DNA of 64,000 bases from Proteobacteria bacterium 005FR1 (GTDB lineage: Bacteria > Pseudomonadota > Gammaproteobacteria > Pseudomonadales > Cellvibrionaceae): positions 124,001-188,000 of the forward strand of contig WACF01000001.1 of the NCBI GenBank assembly GCA_026192395.1. The letters are read 5' to 3'. A program made the position numbers and the translations under genes. Numbering within the stretch: position 1 is the stretch's first letter; every line of letters begins with the position of its first letter. The notes beneath the pieces were generated by a model. It saw nothing but the letters and a program-made list of their open reading frames with translations, was not told the DNA's origin and ran no database searches. Shown here in pieces: positions 44,199-54,300 of the stretch.

Positions 44199-45050
44199 TC
44201 ATATGCCATGCCTGACTTTTTCTTCTAAAGAGAGCGCATGTCCCAGAAGGCTCAAGTAGGCATTCAGAGCGCCACGCTTCAATGGTTTGCTGGTGCGGCT
44301 GGCCAGACACTCCTGTTTGAAATGCGCCCAGTTGAAGTGACAAAGCTGGTCCATAGCCACCGAAATCGTCGGACCGAGGGAGCGTGCCGTGTGGTACCAC
44401 TTCTTGGGTATGAACAGCGATTCACCCGGCTTCAGAACGACGGTGGTGGGTGTCGCGTTTCGGAACAGCGGATAGCGTTCGAGGTCGGGGGCGTGGTGAT
44501 TCTCGATCCGGGATATCCAGGGGCTGCCTTCCTTCGGGTACAGGTACTCCTGTTGCTCCGGCGGGAAAATCGTGAACTCCTTTTCACCATGGATCTGGTT
44601 GATGATTGCGTAAAGACCCAGGTAGTCGTAATGCAGATAGGGGAATTCACCACCTTCGCCGCCAAAAAACAGTTCCAGGTCGTAAAGGCCCTCCAGCAAG
44701 CGGCGGGGCAGCAGAGGGTGATTGGTCCGGTCGGGACAAATAATGGCCGGGCGCGGCTCCACCATGGCCGCAATGGCGGACAGGTGTTCGTCACGAAGAT
44801 CCAGCTTACAGGGGTACAGGTCAGGCGTGGCCTTTTCCTCCAGGCGGTCAAGCAACTCTCCGAGTGGATACGAGCAACCGCGTACATCGACAAGGAGACT
44901 CGCGTAATGCTTGCGGAAGTACTCAAAGGAGAAGCGTCCGTGAGCTTCCCAGTTTGCCGACAGGTCGGTAAATATTACCGGTTGATTGGGGCGTAGAAAT
45001 TCGTTCACGAACTCCGAGCGAGTCAAGCCTGAGCGTCTTTGTACTTCCAT
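44199..45050 (-). CDS. JmjC/cupin-8-like Fe(II)/2-oxoglutarate-dependent oxygenase
   Basis: This is a 283-residue protein from the ATG at 45050. It fits the cupin_8/JmjC (FIH-like) hydroxylase family. The metal-binding triad is HYD at residues 140-142 (His and Asp) plus a later His220 in KKWYHTARSLG. VNEFLRPNQPVIFTDL near the N-terminus and ILKPGESLFIP-like VVLKPGESLFIP before the last His are typical family strands. Members hydroxylate amino-acid side chains in proteins or in non-ribosomal peptides. The gene is divergent from the NRPS-PKS gene across about 300 bp, so a tailoring role on that product is plausible but unproven. Upstream in-frame starts exist at 45077 and 45284; no start has a good ribosome site. 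Confidence 0.85.
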   Translation of the reverse strand: MEVQRRSGLTRSEFVNEFLRPNQPVIFTDLSANWEAHGRFSFEYFRKHYASLLVDVRGCSYPLGELLDRLEEKATPDLYPCKLDLRDEHLSAIAAMVEPRPAIICPDRTNHPLLPRRLLEGLYDLELFFGGEGGEFPYLHYDYLGLYAIINQIHGEKEFTIFPPEQQEYLYPKEGSPWISRIENHHAPDLERYPLFRNATPTTVVLKPGESLFIPKKWYHTARSLGPTISVAMDQLCHFNWAHFKQECLASRTSKPLKRGALNAYLSLLGHALSLEEKVRHGI

Positions 45051-45350
45051 AGATCTACGTCTGAGTTGATGAAACATGCTGGAAGAATGTAGCACCTGCA
45101 ATCCTAGGCCCGTCTCTTCGTAAATTGTTCCTAGCGCGGTTGATTCTTCTGCGAACTCTGTGATCCAGGCGCCGGCAAGCGGCTTTTTCCTCAGCTGGTG
45201 TTCTTGAACATTGTCGAGTTTGACTTGCCTAACGGCACGGCAACTGCTGACACAAAAAGCAATCAACAGGCTGCCATCGGGCACTAAACTGACGCCATTC
45301 CGCGCAGGTCAAAGGTCGGAACGGCATTCGCTTGTAACAGGTCTACCTCC

Positions 45351-48300
45351 ATGCCTTGCATCATGCTGAACGGATTCACAGCACAGGCTGCTGCGTACCC
45401 AACGTCAGTCGCCGTTGTAGACGGCGAGCGACGCTATTCTTATCAGGATCTCGATCGAGACAGCGATCGGGTCGCGGCTCGCTTGTGCGAGTCTGGGGTG
45501 GGGCGGGATGTGCTGGTTGGCGTCTTTACCGAGCGCTCCTACGCCACTGTCGTTGGCATCATCGCGGTGATCAAGTCCGGCGGAGCCTACCTTCCGCTTG
45601 ATCCAGGCTATCCCGCCGATCGCTTGCGCGCCATGGTGGCCGATGCGCAGCCGCGCGTTCTGCTGACCACTACTGAGATGGACACGGGGCAGCTGAATCA
45701 CTCGGGAAGCATCGTCGAGCTGGATCGGGAACTCCTGGGCGACAGTCATCCCGGCTCGTTCGCGTTTGCCGAGAGAGAGGCAGATGATCTCGCCTATGTC
45801 ATTTACACCTCAGGATCAACGGGGCGGCCAAAAGGCGTGGCGATGCCGCAACAAGCGCTGGATCACTTGCTGCAATGGCAGCTAGATGATTCGTGTAGCG
45901 GCGGTGCGGGCACCGCCACATTGCAATTTGCACCTCTTGGCTTCGATGTGGCCTTTCAGGAGATCTTTTCCACACTGTGCGGCGGCGGCCGCTTGGTGCT
46001 CGTTCCGGAGCGATTGCGCGCGGACGGCGAAGGACTGCTCGATCTGATCGAAGCAGAACAGATCAACCGTATTTTTCTCCCCTTCGTGGCCTTGCAGCTG
46101 ATTACCGACACAGCGGTTCGCTACACCCGGTATCCGCGACATCTGCGCGAAGTGATTACCGCCGGTGAAGCCTTGCAGGTGAACAGCACCGTTCGGCGGT
46201 TTTTTTCCGAACTCCCCGATTGCCGGCTGCAGAATCAGTACGGCCCTTCCGAGACTCACGTGGTCACTGTCCACACGCTTGCGGGCCCGGCCGAACACTG
46301 GCCGGCACTGCCGCCAATCGGCAAAGCGCTGCCACACGTGAAAACCCGTATCGTCGACGCGGAACTACGCGACGTGAAGGCGGGTGAGCAAGGAGAGATA
46401 CTGCTGGGGGGTGAATGCCTGGCGCGAGGTTATCTGGGTAAGCCGGAGTTTACGGCAGAGCGCTTCATCACCATCGAGGGCGAACGTTACTATCGAACCG
46501 GCGACCTGGGTCGCGACAACCCGCAAGCGGAGATCGAATTTCTCGGTCGCAGTGACGACCAGGTGAAGTTACGCGGATATCGAGTCGAGTTGGGGGAAAT
46601 CGAAGTGGCCCTCAGCAACCACCCGGCCATCGATCAGGCGGTGGTGAGCGTGCACTCGGACAGTCGCGGCGACAAACGGCTGATGGCCTACTACAAGGCC
46701 GATGGCGAGCTTTCCGCGAGTGAGTTGCGCACGTACCTGGCTGCGTCGTTACCGGATTACATGCTGCCCGCGCGGTATGTGAAGGTGGATACATTCCTGC
46801 GCACGCCTAGCGGCAAGATCGACCGCAGAAGGCTGCCAGCGCCAACACGCAGTCGGCCGGCGCTCGCGAACGAATACCGGCAGCCGGCGAACGAAACCGA
46901 AAGCAACATCGCCGCGGCCTGGGAATCGCTTCTGGACGTCAGCCCGGTGGGCAGGCTGGACAACTTCTTCGACCTGGGCGGCAACTCACTGCTGGCGCTG
47001 CGCTTTGTCGAGATGTTGAAGAAGCAGTACCGGCTGTCTCTCTCTCCGGTCGAGCTCTTCGAAGATCCGACCCTTTCCTCAGTTGCCCGGCGCCTGAACT
47101 CGCCATCCGAAAAAAGCGAGGAAGCAGAAAGTTCTCCTGCGCGCAGAGTCGGGCATGCAGGCGAAGCCATCGCGATCATTGGAATGGCTGCTCGCTTCCC
47201 CGGTGCCGATTCCGTGAATGAATACTGGCGCAATCTTCTGGCGGGACGCGAGTCCATCCGCTTTTTCAGCCGGGAAGAAGTCGATGCGGAAACGCCCGGC
47301 GGCTGGAAGGACGACCCGCATTTTGTTCCCGCCCGAGGCCTAATCAACCGGCCCGCGCGTTTCGATGCGGCATTCTTCGGTATTTCGCCTCGCGAGGCTG
47401 AGATCATCGATCCGCAACAACGGCTCTTTCTTGAGCTTGCCTGGGCGGCACTTGAAGACAGCGCCTATTGTCCGAAATCCGTCCAGGTTCCCGTGGGTGT
47501 GTTCGCCGGGACGGCCAACAACTCCTACTTCCCGAACAACATTGCCAGGCGGCAGGATTTGATCGAGAAACTGGGCGCGTTCCCAATCATGACCGGCAAC
47601 GAAAAGGACTACGTAGCCAGTCGCGCCGCTCATAAGCTAAACCTCAAGGGGCCGGCAATCAGCGTGCATACCGCCTGTTCTACATCGCTGGTGGCGGTGC
47701 ACCAGGCGGTGCAGGCGCTGCGAGCGGGCGAATGTGAAATGGCCATCGCCGGGGGCGCCGCCGTTTCGGCGCCACAGTGCGAAGGCTACATCCATCAGGA
47801 AGGCGGCATGCTGTCGGCCGACGGCCATTGCCGGCCGTTCGACGCCCAGGCGAGTGGCACAGTTTTCAGCGATGGCGGCGGTGCGGTCGTACTCAAACCC
47901 TTGTCGACTGCGCTGGCGGACGGCGACAACGTCTACGCCGTCATCGAAGGCAGTGCGATCAACAATGATGGCGGAGATAAAGCGAGTTTCTCCGCGCCCA
48001 ACCCGCTGGGGCAGAAAAGGGTTGTTCTGCAGGCGCAGCGGGATGCCGGAATTCAAGCCGAGGCAGTCGGCTATGTGGAAGCGCACGGGACCGCCACACC
48101 GCTCGGCGATCCGATCGAAATCAAGGCGCTGAGCGACGCCTTCCGGGAAAACGCTGGTGAAAGCGCTGGCAAGAAGGATGGCGGTGGCGACGCCGCCGTT
48201 GAATGCCGCATCGGTTCCGTAAAGAGTAATTTTGGCCACCTGACCGGCGCCGCCGGCGTCGCTGGCTTGATCAAGGCCGCGCTGGCGGTAAAGTACGGGG

Positions 48301-51300
48301 AGATTCCGCCAACACTGCATTATCAGTCTCCCAATCCTGCCATCGACTGGAGCGCCATTCCCTTTCGCGTCAATGCTGAGCGGGAGCGCTGGACACAAGC
48401 CGGTGCCCGCCGCGCCGGGGTCAGCTCGTTTGGCGTCGGTGGTACCAACGCTCACGTGATTGTCGCTCAGGCACCCGAAGCGACACCTTCCGGGCCGTCG
48501 CGGCCCTGGCAAGTGATGGTGGCATCCCACCGCAGCGAAGCGGGTCTGCGCCGCTACGAAGACGCAATTTCCGCGGCACTGCAGCAGCCGGATATCGCAC
48601 TGGCCGACGCAGCCTTCAGCCTCAACACCAGCCGGCTCGGCTTTAAGCACAGCAGCGTCGTGGTCGCCAATACGGCGGATCTCGCCAGCGCGGCCTTCCA
48701 GCAGCGCCGCGCGCCTTTTTACCGGCGCGCTGTCAGGCGCGACGGCCGCTGCGACCTCGCCTTTCTGTTTCCCGGGCAGGGCGCGCAAGCAGTTGGGATG
48801 GGGGAGGCGCTGTATCAGTCCGAAGCAGTCTTCCAGTTCAGCGTCGACCGCAGTGCCGAGATTCTCCAGCCTTTGCTGGGCGAAGACATTCGCGAAGTGA
48901 TTTACCCTCGGCTGTTCGGTGTTCCGGCGCAGGCGGAAAAACTGGCCCAGACGCTTTATACACAGCTGTCGCTTTTTGTTGTGGAATATGCGCTGGCCGA
49001 GCTGTGGCTGCACTGGGGCGCCAGGCCGACCGCACTTTTCGGCCACAGCATCGGCGAGTGGGTGGCGGCCTGTATTGCGCAGTGTCTGTCGGTGGAAGAG
49101 GCTCTGACTGCGGTTTATCACCGCGCCCGTTTGATGCAGGCCCAACCGGCCGGCGCGATGCTGTCGGTGCGCGCGAGTGTCGAAGACCTGCGAAGAGAGC
49201 TTCCTCCCGATCTCGACATCGCCGCAATCAATTCTGAAAAGGCGGTGGTTGTTGCCGGCCCGGCAGAAAACGTCGAACGCTTTGCTGAGTTCTGCCGAAC
49301 GCGCGACCTCGCCTGCCGCTCACTGAAAACTTCCCATGCCTTTCACAGCCGGATGATGGACGGTGCGCTCGACGCATTTCGCGCCGAGCTCGAACGGCTT
49401 GAATTCAGAGCACCCAGCATTCCCTTCATTTCCTGTGTCAGCGGTGACTGGATCAGTGAACAGGAAGCCCGTGCGCCGGACTACTGGGCGCGGCAGATCC
49501 GCTCGCCGGTGCAGTGCGCAAAAGCCTTTGCGACGCTGTCCGCCCGCGCCAACGGTCTGGCCCTGGAGCTGGGGCCAGGCAACACACTGACGCGGCTGTG
49601 CACGCAGAATGGGGTGAAGAAATCCGCTCTCGAGCCGATCCCGACGCTCGAGAGCAGTGGTGACCGTGACGGCGACTGGCTCGTGTCGCTCGCGGCGGTG
49701 GGTCAGGTAGTGACCGCCGGTGCGCACTTTGAGTGGAAAAATTTCTACGCCTCGGAGAATCGTCGGCGCGTATCGCTGCCGACTTACCCATTCGAAGGCG
49801 ACGATCATTGGGTTTATCCCCACAATCATTCTCAGCAGCCATCTGCCGCCGCGGCGGCGCCAACCAGGACGGAAGATGTTATGGCAGTTGATCCTCGGAT
49901 CGCGACAGGCGACGAAAGCCTGCCAGCCACTTTGCTGGCTGAAGTAGCTGATACAGTTCAGGATCTCTCCGGAATCGAGCTTGAAGAAGACGCAAATCAA
50001 ACGCACCTGATGGAACTCGGACTTGATTCCCTGTTGCTGACCCAGTTGGCGACCGCGCTCAGACGCCGCTTCGCCGTGGATATCAGCTTCAGACAGCTGG
50101 TGGAGGAATTGACCTCCATGGAAGCGATCGCCGAATTTCTCTGGCAGAACCTGGATTCGGAACGGCGCGGCGATTATCAGGCGGTGGTCGCCGCTGTGTC
50201 GACGACGGCAGAATCGCCGGCTCCCGCCGATGCGCAGACCGCCAGTTCGCAGTCCGCAGCGCCGTTGCAGAGCGTCACGAGCGACGCGCCGGGATCTCTC
50301 GAACAGGTGATCAACGCCCAGCTGCAGTTGATGAACCAGCAGCTTGAGATGCTGCGAGCCAGCCGTCCACAGAAGCCTCAGGAAACACAGTCTTCCACCG
50401 CACCCGCTGCCGAAAGTCGCCGTCCGGGCGCAGCTCGAGAGCCACAGCGCCCGCCGAGCGGGCAACGAGAGCAAGACGAAGCGCCCGCTCAGAAGAAAGC
50501 CTTTGGGGCCCAGACCCGCATCAACATTGAAAACACGACTCAACTCCCTGCGGCTGTTCAGAGCAACCTGAAAAAGTTTGTCGGGCAGTACGTTGCAAAA
50601 TCGCCAGGATCCAGGGAGTTCACCCAGAATAGTCGCGCCCATTTGGCCGACCCCCGCGCCGTATCCGGCTTCACTCCCCTGTTGAAGGAGATGGTGTATC
50701 CCATCGTGGTTAAAGCCTCGGACGGTGCCCGGCTCTGGGATGTGGATGGCAACGAATACATCGACCTGGTGAATGGATTCGGCAGCAATTTCCTCGGCCA
50801 CGGTCCGGACCGGATCAAGCAGGCGCTGCATCGGCAAATCGAGTCGGGTTGGGAAATTGGCCCGCAATCACCGCTCGCGGCGGATGTGGCCAAACTGCTC
50901 TGCGACCTCACCGGCATGGAACGCGCCGCATTGTGCAACACCGGTTCGGAAGCAGTAATGGGAGCGGTGAGGCTTGCCCGCACGGTCACTGGTCGCGACA
51001 AGGTGGTGATGTTTGAAGGTGCCTACCACGGCATCAACGATGAAGTGATCGTGCGAGCAGGTCGTACCCGCAGCTTGCCTGCAGCGGCCGGCATTCCGGT
51101 CGAGTCGGTGGCCAACGTGGTGGTTCTCGAATACGGCAGCGAATCGGCGCTGCGATACATAAGGGAAAACGGCGAAGAGCTGGCGGCGGTTCTGGTAGAG
51201 CCGGTACAAAGCCGGCGGCCCGATCTGCAACCCGGGCGCTTTCTCACCGCGCTGCGTGCCGCAACTCAGGAATGCGGCGCCGCCTTGATCTTCGACGAAG

Positions 51301-54300
51301 TGATTACGGGATTTCGCATTCGCCCCGGTGGTGCGCAGGAATACTTCGGCATTCGCGCCGATCTGGCCACCTACGGCAAGGTTATCGGCGGGGGGATGCC
51401 CATCGGCGCCATCGCCGGGTCCCGCACCTACATGGATGCCCTCGATGGCGGCTACTGGCGCTACGGCGATGAGTCGGTGCCCGAAACCGGCGTCACTTAC
51501 TTTGCCGGCACCTTCGTTCGGCATCCGCTGGCGCTGGCGGCCGCCAAGGCGGCGCTCGGCTTTATCCGGGAGCAGGGTCCACAGCTGCAGCAGATGATCA
51601 ATGAAACGACTCAATCGTTGTGCGACAGAATCAACCAGTATTATCGGCTGCTTGGCTTCCCTTTCAAGCTGAAGAACTTCGGGTCCTTGTTCAAGATTGC
51701 TTTCGAGGAATCCCAGCCGCTGGCCAGCTTGTTCTTTTACAAACTTCGTGAGCTGGGTGTGCATGTATGGGAGGGGCGACCTTGCTTCATTACGGTTGCG
51801 CATAGCGACGACGATATCGATGCGCTGGAAAACGCCTTCAAGGAAGCTGCGGATTTCATGCTGCAACACTGTTTCATTCTGGAGTCGACCGACACTCCGG
51901 AACCGATGACAAGAAATGGTCGCAGTGAAAAACCGACCACTGAGAACAAGGTGGAGGTCAACGCAGACGGCCCTGCAGAAGACAAAGCGAGGGGCAGTGT
52001 AAAGGAACAGAACACGTCTGAAGGCGCAAGTCCCGCCAACCGGGACGAGGCGGCAATATCGCCCGCCTATACGATCGAATCCACCGAAGCGCAGCGGGAA
52101 ATCTGGCTGGCCGCGCAGATCGACACGGGCAGCAATTGTGCGTTCAATGAGTCCTTGTCACTGCGTTTGCGTGGCGACCTGAACCGCCACGCGCTGGTCG
52201 CGGCAATCGACCGTTTGCGTCAGCGGCACGATGCGCTGCGAGCCACCTTCAGCGCCGACGGGCGCAAAATGCAGGTAACAGAGAACGGACAATCCGACAT
52301 CGAGTTGCTGGACTTCTCGGATCTTGGAACGGCTGAGGCGGAGCAGAAACTGGCGGAGCTTCGAAGCACGGTCGCAGCCACGCCCTTCGATCTGCAGCAC
52401 GGGCCACTGAGTCGATTTCAGCTACTGCACCTTGGCGCAGACGAGCATCTGCTGGTCGTGACCTGTCACCATATCGTCTGCGACGGCTGGTCGATCTACC
52501 TGCTCTGTCGTGAGTTGGGCGAGCTTTACGCCGCGGAGTTAGGGCAGGCAAGTAGTTTGCCTCCTGCGCCGAGCTTTGCCGACTACGCGGCCTGGGAGCG
52601 GTCTTCCGAAATTGCGCAGAAGCACCGCGCCAGTCTCGACTACTGGCGCACACAGCTGGCCGACTCGGCACCCTTCCTGGAACTGCCCACGGATAAAGCG
52701 AGACCGGCGGTAAAAACCTATGGTGCGCAACGTATCGACTACCCGATCGATGCCGAAATCGTGCGCCAGGCGCGAAGACTGGCAGCCGGCCAGCGCACCA
52801 CGCTGACGGCGGTTTTGCTCTCCGCGTACGCCGCCTTTGCCCATCGTCTCACCGGACGCGAGGAAGTTCTTCTGGGGTTGCCCTTTGCCGGTCAGTTGGC
52901 CAAACAGGACATGCAGCTGGTGGGACACTGCGTCAATCTTTTGCCCCTTAAAATCCGGGTAAATGACGAGGAAGGCTTCGAAAAGTTACTGGCGCGAGTG
53001 AAAGGGCAGCTACTCGAGGCCATAGACCACCAATACCTGACGTTTGGCACACTGCTGAAGTCACTGTCGATTCAGCGCGATCCCTCAAGGCCAGCCCTGC
53101 TGTCGACGCTGTTCAATGTGGACGTGGACGCCGGCGAGGAGTGGGCCTATCCGAAACTCGACGTGGGGCTCACCTCCAATCCGCGCTGCTTCGAAAATTT
53201 CGATCTCAACCTGAACATCAGTGTCGCTGGTGATCGTGCCTGCGCCGAGTGCACTTTCAACACGGATCTGTGGTTGCCCGAAACCATTAGCCGTCGGCTA
53301 CAGGAACTGGAGACTCTGCTCTCCGCGTGCATTGCAGAACCGGGGCGGGCACTGGGAACAGTTCCGCTGATGTCCTCCGCCGAAATGGCAGAATTGATGG
53401 AGCGCTGTGCAGGTCCGGCGGTGAATCTGCGGGTATCCAATCTGCCTGATCTGCTGAATCTGCGGAAACACGGCCACCGTGTCGCGGTGTCCTGCGGTTC
53501 ACCGAAAAACGCGTCGGCACCTGAGAATGAATCGCTAGATTATCAGCAGCTTGAGCAGCGCGCCAACCGGCTTGCGAATTTTCTTGTCGCCGAAGGGGTA
53601 GAGCGGGGGGACCGGGTCGGCATTCTCCTCGACCGCTCGAATCGATTGCCAGTCAGTGTACTGGCCTGCTGGAAAGCCGGCGCTGCCTTTGTGCCACTGG
53701 ATCCCAGTTATCCCGACGAACGCCTGTCCACCATGGCGGATTCCGCGCAGCTGGCGGTGGTGATTACTGAGAGCGACCTGCACGAGCGTGCAGCGGGACT
53801 GGCCGAGCGAAGCCTGGTGCTCGATCGCGACAGTGCCGGCATCGAAGGTCAGTCGGATCAGCCTCCAAAACTATCCCTTGCGGGTGACGATCTCGCGTAT
53901 CTGATCTTTACTTCCGGTTCCACCGGCAAACCGAAAGGCGTCGAAGTGCCGCATCGGGCAGTGGTCAACTTCCTGCTTGCGATGGCGGAACGACCCGGCT
54001 TGCGGGCCGAAGACAAAATGCTGGCAGTCACCACATTGTCCTTCGATATCTCGGTGTTGGAACTGTTTCTGCCATTGCTGGTGGGCGCGGAGGTGGTAAT
54101 CGCCAGACGCGAGGAAACGCTCGACGGCAGCAAACTACAGCGCCTGCTGAGCGAGCGCGATATCACCATCATGCAGGCGACCCCGAGCACCTGGCGATTG
54201 CTGATTGCCGCCGGCTGGAAGGGCGGGGCGGATTTCCGTGTACTCTGTGGCGGCGAAGCCTTTCCGAAGGACCTTGCTCACCAACTCTATCCCCTCGCTG

